64,000 bases of DNA, taken from Gilvimarinus algae. Lineage in GTDB: Bacteria > Pseudomonadota > Gammaproteobacteria > Pseudomonadales > Cellvibrionaceae. The notes beneath the pieces were generated by a model. That model did no database searches and was not told where the DNA came from. It saw only the letters and a list, made by a program, of their open reading frames with translations. The DNA lies in NCBI RefSeq assembly GCF_030518215.1, contig NZ_JAULRT010000035.1, forward strand, positions 186,001 to 250,000, in the 5' to 3' direction. A program made the position numbers and the translations under genes. Positions 16,452-26,672 of the stretch are shown in pieces (the stretch's first letter is position 1; every line of letters starts with the position of its first letter).

Positions 16452-18767
16452 ATGAGCAGTATTTTTCAACGCATTGCCGAAGAGCTGAGCATCCGTGAGC
16501 AGCAGGTAGACGCCGCCGTAGGCCTGCTGGACGAAGGCGCTACCGTCCCATTTATCTCCCGCTACCGCAAAGAGGTTACCGGGGGCCTGGACGACACCCA
16601 AATGCGTACGCTTGAAGAGCGCCTGCGCTACCTGCGCGAGCTGGAAGACCGCCGCGAGGCCATCCTCAAAAGCATCGCCGAGCAGGACAAGCTAACACCG
16701 TCGCTCGAGAACGATATCCGCGCCGCCGACACCAAGACGCGCCTGGAAGACCTGTATCTGCCCTACAAACCCAAGCGCCGCACCAAGGGCCAGATCGCCA
16801 TAGAGGCGGGCCTGGAGCCACTCGCGGAGGCGCTGCTGGCGGACCCGAGCCTGGACCCGGAAGCCGAGGCGGCCAATTACCTGAACCCGGAACACAAAAT
16901 CGACGACATCAAGGCCGCCCTGGACGGCGCCAAGTACATTCTTATGGAGAAATTCAGCGAAGATGCCGACCTTTTGCGCAAACTTCGCGATTTTTTGCAG
17001 AGAGAGGCCACACTGTCAAGCCGCGTTGCCAGCGGCAAGGAAACCGACAACAGCCAGGAGGTGCAGAAATTTCGCGATTACTTCGAGCACGACGAGCCGC
17101 TTAAATCGACCCCCTCGCACCGTGCGCTGGCGATGTTCCGTGGGCGCAATGAAGGCGTATTGACTATCGCCATCACCCTCGGCGAACAAGAGCCGGGCAC
17201 TACGCATCCCTGTGAAGTCATGGTGGCCGAGCACTGGGACATTCGCGATACTGGGCGCGCAGCCGACAAATGGCTGGCCGAGGTGGTGCGCTGGGCCTGG
17301 CGCGTGAAGCTATTAACCCACCTGGAAACCGACCTGCTGGGCGAGCTGCGCGACCGCGCCGAAGAAGACGCCATCAAGGTCTTTGCCTCCAACTTGAAAG
17401 ACTTGCTGCTGGCCGCCCCGGCCGGGCAGAAAGCCACTATCGGCCTGGACCCGGGGCTGCGTACCGGCGTCAAGGTGGCGGTGGTGGATGCCACCGGCAA
17501 GGTGCTCGATCACTGCGCTATCTTTCCGACCGCCCCGCAACACCGGATCGCCGAGGCAGAGCAGGTACTTGCCAAGCTCTGCGCCAAGCACGCTGTCAAT
17601 TTGATCGCCATTGGCAATGGCACAGCCAGTCGCGAGACGGAAAAATTCGTCAAGGACATGCTGCAAAAGCACCCGGAGCTGGACGTGAAACCTGTGATGG
17701 TGAACGAGTCTGGCGCTTCGGTGTATTCTGCCTCGGAGTTTGCCGCCCGCGAATTCCCGGATCTGGACGTCACAATTCGCGGCGCCATTTCCATCGCCCG
17801 CCGGCTGCAGGACCCTCTGGCGGAGCTGGTGAAAATCGACCCCAAATCCATCGGTGTGGGCCAATACCAGCACGACGTATCCCAGACCCAGCTGGCCCGC
17901 TCACTCGATGCCGTGGTGGAGGACTGCGTAAACGCCGTGGGGGTCGAGGTCAACACGGCCTCGGCGGCACTGCTGGCCAGAGTATCCGGCCTGAACGCCT
18001 CTCTTGCCAGCAATATTGTCGAGTTTCGCGATAAAAACGGCGCTTTTACCAGCCGCGAGCAACTCAAGTCAGTCACCCGCTTTGGTGCCAAAACCTTTGA
18101 GCAGGCCGCCGGCTTTTTGCGCGTTACCGGCGGCGACAACCCGCTGGACGCCTCAGCGGTACACCCGGAGTCCTACCAGGTGGTCACCAGCATCGCCGAG
18201 CGCAACCAGCGCGAAATCAAGGGCCTGATCGGCGACTCGGCCTTCCTCGGCAACGTCAAGGCTCAGGACTATGTCACCGAGCAGTTCGGCCTGCCCACCA
18301 TCACCGACATTCTCAAAGAGCTGGATAAACCCGGCCGCGACCCACGCCCGGAATTCCGCACCGCCGAGTTCAAGGAAGGGGTAGACACCATCAAGGATCT
18401 GGAGCCGGGTATGATCCTGGAAGGTACGGTCACCAACGTCACCAATTTTGGCGCCTTTGTTGATATCGGCGTCCACCAGGACGGTCTCGTGCATATTTCC
18501 GCTCTGTCCAACACCTTTGTGAAGGACCCGCGCGAGGTGGTCAAAGCCGGCGATATCGTCAAGATCAAGGTGATGGAAGTGGATGTCGAGCGCAAGCGCA
18601 TCGGCCTGTCCATGCGCCTGGACGACACCCCCGGAGAAAAAACCGGTACGGGCGACAAACCCCGGCGCAACACCGGGCAAAAGTCTGCGAAAAACCAGCG
18701 CCCGGCCCAAGAGCCCATGGGCAGTATGGGCGCGCTCTTGCAACAGGCGATGAAAAAGGGGCGCTAG
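16452..18767 (+). CDS. tex: Tex-family RNA-binding transcription accessory protein
   Basis: A 771-residue protein. Domain order: Tex N-terminal helical region ([40 protein letters not shown]), YqgF/RNase H-like domain ([20 protein letters not shown]), helix-hairpin-helix region ([19 protein letters not shown]) and C-terminal S1 domain ([28 protein letters not shown]). The start at 16452 gives the usual Tex N-terminus and length. Tex binds nucleic acid and RNA polymerase and affects transcription of certain genes; in Pseudomonas and Bordetella it influences toxin expression. It is transcribed alone. Confidence 0.96.
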   Translation: MSSIFQRIAEELSIREQQVDAAVGLLDEGATVPFISRYRKEVTGGLDDTQMRTLEERLRYLRELEDRREAILKSIAEQDKLTPSLENDIRAADTKTRLEDLYLPYKPKRRTKGQIAIEAGLEPLAEALLADPSLDPEAEAANYLNPEHKIDDIKAALDGAKYILMEKFSEDADLLRKLRDFLQREATLSSRVASGKETDNSQEVQKFRDYFEHDEPLKSTPSHRALAMFRGRNEGVLTIAITLGEQEPGTTHPCEVMVAEHWDIRDTGRAADKWLAEVVRWAWRVKLLTHLETDLLGELRDRAEEDAIKVFASNLKDLLLAAPAGQKATIGLDPGLRTGVKVAVVDATGKVLDHCAIFPTAPQHRIAEAEQVLAKLCAKHAVNLIAIGNGTASRETEKFVKDMLQKHPELDVKPVMVNESGASVYSASEFAAREFPDLDVTIRGAISIARRLQDPLAELVKIDPKSIGVGQYQHDVSQTQLARSLDAVVEDCVNAVGVEVNTASAALLARVSGLNASLASNIVEFRDKNGAFTSREQLKSVTRFGAKTFEQAAGFLRVTGGDNPLDASAVHPESYQVVTSIAERNQREIKGLIGDSAFLGNVKAQDYVTEQFGLPTITDILKELDKPGRDPRPEFRTAEFKEGVDTIKDLEPGMILEGTVTNVTNFGAFVDIGVHQDGLVHISALSNTFVKDPREVVKAGDIVKIKVMEVDVERKRIGLSMRLDDTPGEKTGTGDKPRRNTGQKSAKNQRPAQEPMGSMGALLQQAMKKGR

Positions 18768-18805
18768 GGCTCAACTTTTCCACTCGCCGGCCGCTATAAA
18801 CAGTA

Positions 18806-18856
18806 CCGGGAACTCCTGTGCTTCTTGCCCGTTTTACACGGCACAGGGGAACCCGG
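18806..18856. other. Nested inverted repeat in the tex / binding-protein intergenic region
   Basis: Outer arms CCGGG / CCCGG and inner arms CCTGTGC / GCACAGG, separated by a 4+4 internal loop, enclose 19 bases. No T-run follows. It could fold as RNA (structured 3' end of tex mRNA or 5' leader of the next gene) or be a DNA-binding site. Confidence 0.4.
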
Positions 18857-18978
18857 CATTGCTCTTCGCGTTATCAATTTCCCCCTTCCTATTACAAAAC
18901 ATTACTTGCCAGTTGCTAATTTATGCGCCAAGTTAAAAGGAGATAATAAGCGTATAAAAACCATTAGAGGCCGGCAAA

Positions 18979-19851
18979 GTGCGCAGACTCCTGCTAATAC
19001 TGGTACTGTTTCTCCCCTTGAGTGCCCTCGCGGCGTTCGACATCAAACTGGTGTCCCGCGACGACAGCAATGCCCGCTACGCGATTGCCATGATTCGCCT
19101 CGCGCTCGACAAGGCCGACGTCGAATACACGCTCAACATCAGCCAAGGCACTCTCACCGCAGCACGACAGCAGCAGGACACCGAAGACGGTGTTATCGAC
19201 ATCATGTGGGCCGCCACTACCGAGGACATTGAAAGCCGCCTGCTACCCATTCGGATACCCCTATACAAAGGCCTGCTCGGCCACCGGGTGTTTATCGTCC
19301 ACCGGGACAAGCGTAACCTCTTTGCGGGTATTCACCGCTTTGAGCAACTGCAAGGGTTTGTTTTCGGCCAAGGAAAGGGCTGGCCAGATACTGACATCAT
19401 GCGTCGCAACGGCCTCAAAGTCGAAACCGGCACCTACGAGGGCCTATTTCTAATGGCCGACGGCCAGCGCTTTGACGCCTTCCCCCGCGGCGTAAATGAG
19501 CCCTGGAGTGAGTTGCAGGCGCGACCCGAGCTAGAGCTTGCCGTGGACGAGCACCTGATGTTTGTCTACCGCATGCCGTTTTACCTATTCGTCAGCCCCC
19601 GCCAACCAGAGCTTGCCCGCATACTGGAAGAGGGCATGCTAATGGCAATTACCGATGGCAGCTTCGATGCCCAGATGATGAGCGACCCCATGGTGCAAAT
19701 GGTCGTAGAACGGGGCAAGCTCGGCCAGCGCCAGATCTTTGAGCTCACCAACCCGGACCTGCCCGACGCCACGCCGCTGGATAATGCGGCTCTCTGGTTT
19801 GATATCAACTCGCTGAGATCGCCCGAAGAGGCAGACGAAAGCGCAGAATAA
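18979..19851 (+). CDS. Periplasmic solute-binding protein (family 3-like), chemoreceptor neighbour
   Basis: A 290-residue exported protein: signal peptide 1-18 (LSALAA-FD), then a type-II periplasmic-binding-like fold (IKLVSRDDSNARYAIAMIRLALDKA ... GVIDIMWAATTEDIESRLLPIRIPLYKGLLGHRVFIV). It lacks an ABC permease partner and sits 16 bp before a chemoreceptor gene, suggesting it delivers a ligand signal to that receptor or functions in sensing. Start is GTG at 18979 with an AGAGG site. The acidic C-terminus (PEEADESAE) is unusual. Ligand unknown. Confidence 0.75.
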   Translation: MRRLLLILVLFLPLSALAAFDIKLVSRDDSNARYAIAMIRLALDKADVEYTLNISQGTLTAARQQQDTEDGVIDIMWAATTEDIESRLLPIRIPLYKGLLGHRVFIVHRDKRNLFAGIHRFEQLQGFVFGQGKGWPDTDIMRRNGLKVETGTYEGLFLMADGQRFDAFPRGVNEPWSELQARPELELAVDEHLMFVYRMPFYLFVSPRQPELARILEEGMLMAITDGSFDAQMMSDPMVQMVVERGKLGQRQIFELTNPDLPDATPLDNAALWFDINSLRSPEEADESAE

Positions 19852-19867
19852 CAACGAGTGACCTGCC

Positions 19868-21364
19868 ATGATCAGAAAAACCCTGACTGTAAAACTCATG
19901 TTTGCTCTCACCGCCATATTGTTGCTGGCGGCCGCGCTGATTGTCACTGTGAACTATCAGCTGCAAAGCCAGTATCAAAAGCGCGTGTTTCAAGAGAGCC
20001 TGGAGGGGCAAATCCGCCTCGCGTTATCCGCCCTGCGTGAGCCGGTGTTTTCCTACGACCTGCCGCAGGTCGAAGCCATTGGCCAGTCGCTTGCCGAGAC
20101 GCCTTTGATCATCGCCATCGACATTGTCGACCATCGCGGCAAGACACTGGGCTCGGCCAGTGACGAGCAGCGCCCCGAAGGCGGCTCGATAGAAAGACGC
20201 GAACGCATTGAGATTACCCGCGCTGACAAACTGATCGGGTATATCAGTGTGGATTTTTCCACGGCGCAAATGCGCGCCACCCTCGCCAATCAGTCTGCAG
20301 CCACCTTTGCTACTATCGCCGCTCTGCTATTGGCCGGCCTAATCACCGTCGCGCTCTTGAGCAAGCGCATGATTGCGCGGCGGGTGTTGCAAATCAGCGA
20401 TTCGTTGAGCGAAATCGCCGATGGCGAAGGCGACTTGACTCGCCGCCTGCCCACCCACAGCGAGGATGAAATTGCCGATCTGAGCCACAACTTTAATCGC
20501 GTCATGGAGCAAATCGCCTCCATCATTCACCGGGTGACCGATACCAGCAGCAGCGTTACCGCCCAGACAGAAAAAATGACGGATGCGGCCGCCAGCACCA
20601 CCGCCTCGATTGCCCAGCAGATTAATGAAATTGAACAGGTCGCCGCCGCCTTACAGCAGATGTCGCACTCGGCTGAAGACGTCGCTGAACACGCCAAAAA
20701 CACCGCTGCTGATACCCAGGCCACCCTGCACCTGACCGATGAAGGCTCCGAGGTGGTCAAGCAAGCCATCCACACCATCAACCGCCTGACCACACAAATA
20801 CAAACCACAGCGGACAAGATCAAGGGGCTGCGTGACAAGTCCGACAGCATTGGCTCGGTGATGGAGGTTATACGCAATATCGCCGAACAGACCAATTTGC
20901 TCGCCTTAAACGCGGCCATTGAAGCGGCGCGAGCGGGCGAGCAAGGCCGGGGGTTTGCCGTGGTCGCCGACGAGGTGCGATCCCTGGCGCAAAAGACCCA
21001 GCAGTCTACCGAGGAGATTGAATCCATCATTCTCGAGCTGCAAAAGTCGGCCGACGACACCCACAACTCAATGGAGTACAGCGTTGAAGCCGTACAGGAA
21101 ACCATCGAAACCTCGGGCAAGGTGGATCATGCACTGGAGCAAATCCGCACCAAAGTGGTTTCCATCAACGATATGAATCACCACATTGCCAGCGCTTCGC
21201 GGGAGCAGAGCGCCACCGCGAATGAGGTGAGTAAAAACATCACCGCCATTCACGACCTGACCGAAAACGTCTCCCATAACGCAGAGATCGTGCGCGATAG
21301 CAGCTCGCTGCTGGACCGGGAAAGTCACCTACTGCGCGATGAAATGTCCAGGTTTAAAACCTGA
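19868..21364 (+). CDS. Methyl-accepting chemotaxis protein
   Basis: A 498-residue transducer. TM1 is at about 11-32, a periplasmic domain at 33-140 is short (about 110 residues), TM2 at 141-165, HAMP at 166-220 ([32 protein letters not shown]). The cytoplasmic signalling tip contains [20 protein letters not shown] and [15 protein letters not shown]. It likely forms a two-gene operon with the upstream binding protein. No C-terminal CheR/CheB tether (xWxxF) is visible: it ends EMSRFKT. Confidence 0.95.
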   Translation: MIRKTLTVKLMFALTAILLLAAALIVTVNYQLQSQYQKRVFQESLEGQIRLALSALREPVFSYDLPQVEAIGQSLAETPLIIAIDIVDHRGKTLGSASDEQRPEGGSIERRERIEITRADKLIGYISVDFSTAQMRATLANQSAATFATIAALLLAGLITVALLSKRMIARRVLQISDSLSEIADGEGDLTRRLPTHSEDEIADLSHNFNRVMEQIASIIHRVTDTSSSVTAQTEKMTDAAASTTASIAQQINEIEQVAAALQQMSHSAEDVAEHAKNTAADTQATLHLTDEGSEVVKQAIHTINRLTTQIQTTADKIKGLRDKSDSIGSVMEVIRNIAEQTNLLALNAAIEAARAGEQGRGFAVVADEVRSLAQKTQQSTEEIESIILELQKSADDTHNSMEYSVEAVQETIETSGKVDHALEQIRTKVVSINDMNHHIASASREQSATANEVSKNITAIHDLTENVSHNAEIVRDSSSLLDRESHLLRDEMSRFKT

Positions 21365-21388
21365 GGCGCCATCAGCGAAAAGTAAAGT

Positions 21389-21421
21389 CGCCCCATTCGT
21401 AAACCGAGTGCGAGTGGGGCG
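21389..21421. terminator. Possible bidirectional terminator between the two chemoreceptor genes
   Basis: An 11-bp stem (CGCCCCATTCG pairing with CGAGTGGGGCG, one G-T pair) between the convergent chemoreceptors. There is no good T-run on either side, so the assignment is weak. Confidence 0.4.
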
Positions 21422-21445
21422 TAAGAACAAGATGAGGGCCGGGTA

Positions 21446-23071
21446 TCAAACCGTAAAGTGCGCGATTTGGCCGGATAGTTTTTTCGCGGTGGAATCCAGG
21501 TCGTTTGCCGTTTGCGTCGAGCGCTGAGCGCTCTCGTGTGCCTGCTGCACCATAGAAACAACATTGCCGACGTTTTTATTGATCTCTTCGGCAGCGTAAC
21601 TCTGCTCCTCGGCGGCCGTGGCAATCTGGGTGTTCATGTCCAAGATACTGGCAATGGCCGAAGAAATCGCGCGGATCGACTCGCCGGTTTCGCCTACCAG
21701 CTCCACGGTGCGCCGGGTTTTGTCGCGGCTGATTTCCATGGCGCGGGTGGCGCCGGCAGCGCCGCCCTGTACCGCTTCAATAATTTGCTGAATCTCGGCG
21801 GTGGACTCTTGGGTGCGCTGCGCCAGGGCGCGAACCTCATCGGCGACCACGGCAAAACCCCGACCCTGTTCACCGGCGCGGGCCGCTTCAATGGCCGCGT
21901 TCAAGGCGAGCAGGTTGGTTTGCTCGGCAATGCCCTTAATCACACCGAGCACATGGCCGATGCGGTCCGTCTCGCTTTCCAATTGCGCCATTGCGCCACT
22001 GACTTCTTCCACCTGGGCCGAGAGTTCGTCGATGGAAGCAATGGTCTGCTCCATCACACCGATACCGTTTTTCGCCCCACTGTCCGCCTCGCCGGCCGCC
22101 TGAGCCGCGCCCGAGGCATTGCTGGCAACCTCCTGCACCGTGGACGACATCTCATTGACCGCCGCGGCGACCTGGTCGGTGGAGTGCTCGGTCTCACTGA
22201 TATTGCGGGCAATGTCAGATGCCGTTTGGTTGATGCTGGCGGAGGCCTCGCCGAGTTGCGCCGAAGTGTCTTTTACCGATACCACCACTGAGCGGATCTC
22301 GCGCTGCATCTGGTGCAGGTTATCCCCCAGCTGCCCGAGCTCGTCCGCCCGCTTCAGCTGGAAGTGCTGGGAAAAATCGCCACCGGCCATTACCCTGATG
22401 TGCCCCATCACCGAGTGCAACGGCTTGATCAAAGTGGAGCTGAGCAGCAACCAAAGACCACTCATGACGACCACGGCCACGACAACGGTGGAAACCTGCG
22501 CCCAGAAGGACACTCGGGCGCTGGCCGCCTGCACCGAGGCGGCCATAGTCGCCACATTGTCCTTAATCAAATCCGCGGCTTCAGCCAATAGGCGACTGGG
22601 CTCGCGATCAATACCCGATACCGCCTGATCGCCCGCCGTGGGATCGTAGCCCGAGGCGATAAACGCCCGATAACCATCCTGGTACTCCCCATAGGCACTT
22701 TGATGAGCGCGCAGAAAATCCTGTACCAGCGTAGCGCTGCGCCCCGCCTCGAGCTGGCCCAATAAAGCGCGGCCGCGCTCCTGAATCTGCTCGTGGCCAG
22801 CTTGAAACCTGTCCCAATACTTGTCGCGCTGCTCGTCATCGGCGCCACGCAGCAGAACGTTTTTCCACTCTTGGACCTGCACCTTAAAATCGAAGTTGAT
22901 ATCACTGATCGCCCGCTCCTGCGCCACATTGCGCTCGAGAAGGCGGTTGTAGCTGGCCAGCTGGCCGTTCAATAACGAAATGGCTATCTCCGCTGCCACC
23001 AACAAACCGGCCAATCCACAGCCGACGACCACCATCAAGCGCATTTGCACGCTGCGGGTCACCCATTTCAT
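21446..23071 (-). CDS. Methyl-accepting chemotaxis protein with four-helix-type sensor
   Basis: A 541-residue transducer on the opposite strand to the first. TM1 is at about 10-35, a helical periplasmic region of about 150 residues ([21 protein letters not shown] ... [15 protein letters not shown]) suggests a 4HB-type sensor, TM2 at about 187-212, then HAMP ([26 protein letters not shown]) and the conserved signalling tip [20 protein letters not shown]. Ligand unknown. The highly conserved tip is shared with the neighbour by family, not necessarily by recent duplication, since the sensor parts differ. Confidence 0.95.
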   Translation of the reverse strand: MKWVTRSVQMRLMVVVGCGLAGLLVAAEIAISLLNGQLASYNRLLERNVAQERAISDINFDFKVQVQEWKNVLLRGADDEQRDKYWDRFQAGHEQIQERGRALLGQLEAGRSATLVQDFLRAHQSAYGEYQDGYRAFIASGYDPTAGDQAVSGIDREPSRLLAEAADLIKDNVATMAASVQAASARVSFWAQVSTVVVAVVVMSGLWLLLSSTLIKPLHSVMGHIRVMAGGDFSQHFQLKRADELGQLGDNLHQMQREIRSVVVSVKDTSAQLGEASASINQTASDIARNISETEHSTDQVAAAVNEMSSTVQEVASNASGAAQAAGEADSGAKNGIGVMEQTIASIDELSAQVEEVSGAMAQLESETDRIGHVLGVIKGIAEQTNLLALNAAIEAARAGEQGRGFAVVADEVRALAQRTQESTAEIQQIIEAVQGGAAGATRAMEISRDKTRRTVELVGETGESIRAISSAIASILDMNTQIATAAEEQSYAAEEINKNVGNVVSMVQQAHESAQRSTQTANDLDSTAKKLSGQIAHFTV

Positions 23072-23163
23072 AGCATTGCCTCAATTCAACAGACACAAAA
23101 ACACAGTGCGGCGGCCACCTCGCCACCCCACGCATAACCACTGTTTTCTCAGTATAGGAAAGT

Positions 23164-25062
23164 TTAAGCGCCGCCGAGCGATTCCAGCGCTTCTTGTGCC
23201 TCGAGCCACTGCTCTTCGGCCTGATCCACCTGCCCGCGCAGCTCGGCCTGGCTTTGCAAGAGCGCCTGCAGCCGGTCCTTTTCGCCTTCCTCATACAGCG
23301 AGGTATCGGCCAGCTGGGCCTCAACTTGAGCCAGCTGCGCCGCCAGGCGCTCCATCTGCGTCTCCAGTTTTTTCAGGCGCTGGGTCAGGGGTTTGAGCTC
23401 TTCACGGCGCCCGGCCAGTTGCTGGCGCTGGGCTTTTTTATCCACCGCAGCGGGCTTGGGCTGAGCGGGTGAAGGCGTCGAGGAGGAGTGACGATTGCGG
23501 TTGTGCTCGGTGAGCCAGCGGTGGTAGTCGTCGAGGGTGCCGTCAAAGGGCGCGACCTGGCCGTCCGCCACCAGCAGCCACTCATCCACGGTATTACGCA
23601 GCAGGTGGCGATCGTGAGAGACCACAATGACGGCGCCCTCAAAATCCTGCAGCGCCATGGTGAGCGCCTGGCGCATTTCCAAATCCAGGTGGTTGGTGGG
23701 CTCGTCCAGCAGCAGCACATTCGGCTCGCACCAAGCGATCAGCGCCAGCGCCAAACGGGCTTTTTCACCGCCGGAGAAGTGGTGAATCGGCTCAAAGGCC
23801 CGGTCACCTTGAAAATCAAAACTGCCAAGAAAGTTGCGAATTTGCTGCTCGCGCGCCTTGGGGCTGATTCGCTGAATGTGCAGCGCCGGCGAGGCGGCCA
23901 AATCCAGTGCCTCCAATTGATGCTGGGCAAAGTAACCGAGGCGAAAGTGCTCACCGGTGACCCGCTCGCCCGCCAGCGCCTGAATCTCTCCTGCGAGGGT
24001 TTTGATCAGGCTGGATTTGCCCGCGCCATTGGGCCCGAGCAGACCAATGCGTTGAGCCGGGGCAATATTCAGGTTCACCTGCTCGAGCACGGGCTTCTCG
24101 GCATAGCCAATGCGCATATCGCGCAGCACGATCAGCGGGTCTGATACCTTGTCCGAGGCGGTAAAGCTAAAAGTAAACGGTGAGTCCACATGCGCAGGGG
24201 CAATGGTTTCCATCCGCTCTAGCTGCTTGATGCGGCTTTGCGCCTGACGGGCCTTGGTCGCCTTGGCGCGAAAACGGCGAATGTAGTTTTCCAGGTGGGC
24301 GACGCGCTCGCGCTGCTTTTCAAACGCCGCCTGCTGCTGCGATAGGCGCTCGGCCCGCTGACGTTCATAGGCCGAGTAGTTGCCGGAATAATTCACCAGC
24401 TTGCCTGACTCGATACTGACAATTCGCTCTACCACGTTATCGAGAAAGTCCCGGTCGTGAGAGATAATCAGCAAGGTGCCATCGTAATTTTGTAGCCACT
24501 GCTCGAGCCAGAGGGTCGCATCCAGATCCAGGTGGTTGGTGGGCTCATCCAGAAGCAGCAAATCAGAGGGGCACATCAGCGCCCGCGCGAGATTCAAACG
24601 GATACGCCAGCCGCCGGAGAAATCGCTCACTGACCGGGCATGATCGCTGTCGGCAAAGCCCAGGCCGCTCAACAGCTGAGCCGCGCGCGCCGGAGCCGTG
24701 TAACCATCAAGCTGCTCCAGCTCACCGTAAAGCTCGGCCAGGAGTTCGCCGTCATCGCCCGCATTCTCGATACGCTGTTCCAGCTCGCGCAGCGCCTCGT
24801 CACCATCGAGCACATAATCCAGTGCCGTGCGCTGCGTATCGGCTACCTCTTGGGCCATATGCGACAAACGCCAGTGGCGGGGCAAATCCAAAGTGCCGCC
24901 ATCGGCCTGCAACTCCCCCAGCAATAACTTAAACAGGGAAGACTTGCCACTGCCATTGGCACCGATCAGCCCAATTTTCTGACCGGGAAAAATGGACAAA
25001 TCCACTTCGCTCAGAAGAAACTTGGCGCCGCGCTGTAAACTGATAGTATCGAGAGAAATCAT
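23164..25062 (-). CDS. yheS: ABC-F family ATPase, YheS type
   Basis: A 632-residue soluble protein with two ABC domains. Domain 1: Walker A GANGSGKSS, signature DFSGGWRIRL, Walker B LLLLDEPTNHLD. Domain 2: GPNGAGKSS, HFSGGEKARL, VLLLDEPTNHLD. The interdomain linker includes a basic segment (RRFRAKATKARQAQSRIKQL), and the C-terminus is a coiled coil (about 545-632). No membrane domain: ABC-F proteins act on ribosomes to modulate translation. The ATG at 25062 gives the standard N-terminus MISLDTISLQRG; longer in-frame starts are implausible. The position next to algP and a TIGR02444 gene matches Pseudomonas. Confidence 0.93.
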   Translation of the reverse strand: MISLDTISLQRGAKFLLSEVDLSIFPGQKIGLIGANGSGKSSLFKLLLGELQADGGTLDLPRHWRLSHMAQEVADTQRTALDYVLDGDEALRELEQRIENAGDDGELLAELYGELEQLDGYTAPARAAQLLSGLGFADSDHARSVSDFSGGWRIRLNLARALMCPSDLLLLDEPTNHLDLDATLWLEQWLQNYDGTLLIISHDRDFLDNVVERIVSIESGKLVNYSGNYSAYERQRAERLSQQQAAFEKQRERVAHLENYIRRFRAKATKARQAQSRIKQLERMETIAPAHVDSPFTFSFTASDKVSDPLIVLRDMRIGYAEKPVLEQVNLNIAPAQRIGLLGPNGAGKSSLIKTLAGEIQALAGERVTGEHFRLGYFAQHQLEALDLAASPALHIQRISPKAREQQIRNFLGSFDFQGDRAFEPIHHFSGGEKARLALALIAWCEPNVLLLDEPTNHLDLEMRQALTMALQDFEGAVIVVSHDRHLLRNTVDEWLLVADGQVAPFDGTLDDYHRWLTEHNRNRHSSSTPSPAQPKPAAVDKKAQRQQLAGRREELKPLTQRLKKLETQMERLAAQLAQVEAQLADTSLYEEGEKDRLQALLQSQAELRGQVDQAEEQWLEAQEALESLGGA

Positions 25063-25138
25063 GCGGCGCATTCTATGGTGTGTTTGGGCAATTTGCACTA
25101 TTTTCGTCGCACCACCAACCCACCAAGTGACAGCCGAT

Positions 25139-25657
25139 ATGCATTGCGTAGAAAGCGAACTCTGGCCTTTTTGCCAGTCACTGTACCGCCAAGCCGGTGT
25201 CGAGCCACTGTTGCTGTCGCTGCAAGACGCGGCGGACATGCACATTCCCCTGGCCCTGGTGCTCATCTGGTTTGACATCACCGGGCGCGAGCTCGAGGCC
25301 GACGCATTGACCCGCCTGTACAAGACCAGCGAGCAGTGGCAGCGCCACGTCGTTGAGCCACTCAGGCAGGCGCGCCGCTGGATGAAAGCCAACACAGCAT
25401 TAACCGAGCCCGAGCATGCGCTGCGCGAGCAGATCAAAGGCGCCGAACTCGAAGCCGAGCGCCAATGGCTGCTGCGCCAGTCACAGGCTGCGCCATCACC
25501 CCTGTTGCCGCCCAATCCGGCGCTGACGTATTTCAACCGGTATCTGGAGAGACTCTCGGTAGCGGCGGCCGAGCAGAAGCGCATTGCGCATCAGCTTCGC
25601 CAGGCCATTGAGGTTATGAACAAATCTGAGGGTCGACAAGGCGAGGAATTGGTGTAA
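25139..25657 (+). CDS. TIGR02444/DUF2390 family protein
   Basis: A helical 172-residue protein resembling the TIGR02444 family (ELWPFCQSLYRQAGVEPLLLSLQDAADMHIPLALVLIWF near the start, with RQARRWMKAN and LREQIKGAELEAERQWLLRQ later). The function is unknown. The start is ambiguous: ATG 25139 begins just before the conserved region, whereas an ATG at 25061 would add a hydrophobic leader and overlap the yheS start codon on the other strand. I prefer 25139. Its divergent position beside yheS is conserved in pseudomonads. Confidence 0.75.
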   Translation: MHCVESELWPFCQSLYRQAGVEPLLLSLQDAADMHIPLALVLIWFDITGRELEADALTRLYKTSEQWQRHVVEPLRQARRWMKANTALTEPEHALREQIKGAELEAERQWLLRQSQAAPSPLLPPNPALTYFNRYLERLSVAAAEQKRIAHQLRQAIEVMNKSEGRQGEELV

Positions 25658-25744
25658 ACCGGGCACGGAACACCCGACACTTGGGGCGAGCCAGAGGGTG
25701 CATCAAGCCCCGGCTTTTTTCTCTAGACCCCGATAAATCACAGA

Positions 25745-25774
25745 CAAAAAAAAGCCCCTTGCGGGGCTTTTGGG
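25745..25774 (-). terminator. Rho-independent terminator of the algP-like gene
   Basis: Stem GCCCC / GGGGC extended by A-T pairs around TTGC. Read on the minus strand it is followed by eight T, 14 bases after the algP-like stop. On the plus strand it also has a short T-run and could serve the TIGR02444 gene. Confidence 0.9.
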
Positions 25775-25787
25775 TTGTCAGGCGCCG

Positions 25788-26672
25788 TTAAAAATCTTCG
25801 TCAAACAAGCCGCCGGTTTTCGGCGCCGCAGGGGCGTCGGGCACGGGCGTGGCCTTGGGCTTGTCCGAGTCAGACGGCTCAATCATCTGGGTGCCCATAT
25901 GGCTCGGAAGAGGTTGTGGTGCCAAGTCGGGTTTGGGCGCCGGCGGCGCTGCCGGTACCGCTGCGGGCGTTACCGGCTTCGCGGCGCTTTTCGCAGCGGC
26001 CTTCTTCGCCGCTGGCTTTTTCGCCGCGGCTTTTTTTACCAGGGTTTTTGTTGCCGACTCTGCTGCCGGAGCTGAGGTCGCCTTGGTCGCGGCTTTTTTC
26101 GCAGCCGGGCGTTTGGATTTTACAACCGCCTTGTTCGCCGCAGGACGCTTTTTGGCGGCCGCTTTTTTCTTGGGCGCCGCTTTACTCGGCGCTACAGCCG
26201 CATCAGCAGTCGCAGGGCTCTTGCGCGCGGGACGCTTTTTCGCTTTTGCGCGGGTCTTCTTCGCCGCTTTTTTCTGCTTGGCGGCCAGCTCGCGCTCCGC
26301 CTTGGCCTGCAGCCTGGCAAACGCCTGGGCGTTGCCCAACTCGGTTTGCACACTGGCAAGGGCGTCGCGCTCTGTTTTCAGATTAGCGTCGAGCGCTGTT
26401 ACATTGGCCTGGGCCGCCTTGAGTTCAGCCGAGGCTTTGTCCAGACGCTTTTTGCCAGCGGCGGTTTTCGCCCCTTTGGCAGCGGCTTGTTTACGGCTGC
26501 GCAGGCCAACCAATTTCTTTTTCTCGGTGGCCAGTTTTTTACTGGCGGCGGCAACGGCTTTCTTCGCGGCGGCTACACTCTTTTCCCGCTCGCTGTTGAG
26601 CTTGGCCTTGACCGAAGCGATTTCCTTTTCCAGTTGCGCGACAGACAAGGCTGATTTCCTCTTGGCGGCCAT
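25788..26672 (-). CDS. algP: AlgP-like, histone H1-like Lys/Ala/Pro-rich protein
   Basis: A 294-residue protein in three parts: a coiled coil with alternating charge (about 10-130), a low-complexity KAAAK/KPAAK region (about 130-232) resembling eukaryotic histone H1 tails, and a proline-rich, acidic tail ending GGLFDEDF. Pseudomonas AlgP (AlgR3) is a DNA-binding regulator connected with alginate genes, and the synteny rsd-FKBP-algP-ABC-F supports orthology. The low-complexity part is likely to vary in length between strains. No alginate genes are in view, so its targets are not known here. Confidence 0.82.
   Translation of the reverse strand: MAAKRKSALSVAQLEKEIASVKAKLNSEREKSVAAAKKAVAAASKKLATEKKKLVGLRSRKQAAAKGAKTAAGKKRLDKASAELKAAQANVTALDANLKTERDALASVQTELGNAQAFARLQAKAERELAAKQKKAAKKTRAKAKKRPARKSPATADAAVAPSKAAPKKKAAAKKRPAANKAVVKSKRPAAKKAATKATSAPAAESATKTLVKKAAAKKPAAKKAAAKSAAKPVTPAAVPAAPPAPKPDLAPQPLPSHMGTQMIEPSDSDKPKATPVPDAPAAPKTGGLFDEDF
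25977..26285 (-). repeat. KAAAK/KPAAK low-complexity coding repeat in algP-like gene
   Basis: About 100 residues made almost only of Lys, Ala, Pro, Arg and Thr, encoded by imperfect repeats of GCC/GCG/AAA/AAG codons. Such tracts are prone to expansion and contraction by recombination. Confidence 0.75.

Noticed and set aside
18935-18960. A strong AAAAGGAG ribosome-binding-like sequence before the 18979 gene
   Set aside because: No start codon lies at a suitable distance in an open frame; the gene start at 18979 is too far downstream for it.
20880-21960. Near-identical signalling tips of the two chemoreceptors as evidence of a recent gene duplication or recombination repeat
   Set aside because: That segment is highly conserved in all chemoreceptors, and the sensor domains differ.
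23164-25584. A longer yheS starting near 25584
   Set aside because: The extra ~170 residues are Ser/Cys/Arg-rich and antisense to the TIGR02444 gene; the ATG at 25062 gives the standard ABC-F N-terminus.
25977-26285. A genuine histone gene
   Set aside because: The Lys/Ala/Pro region resembles histone H1 tails by composition only; context identifies it as AlgP-like.
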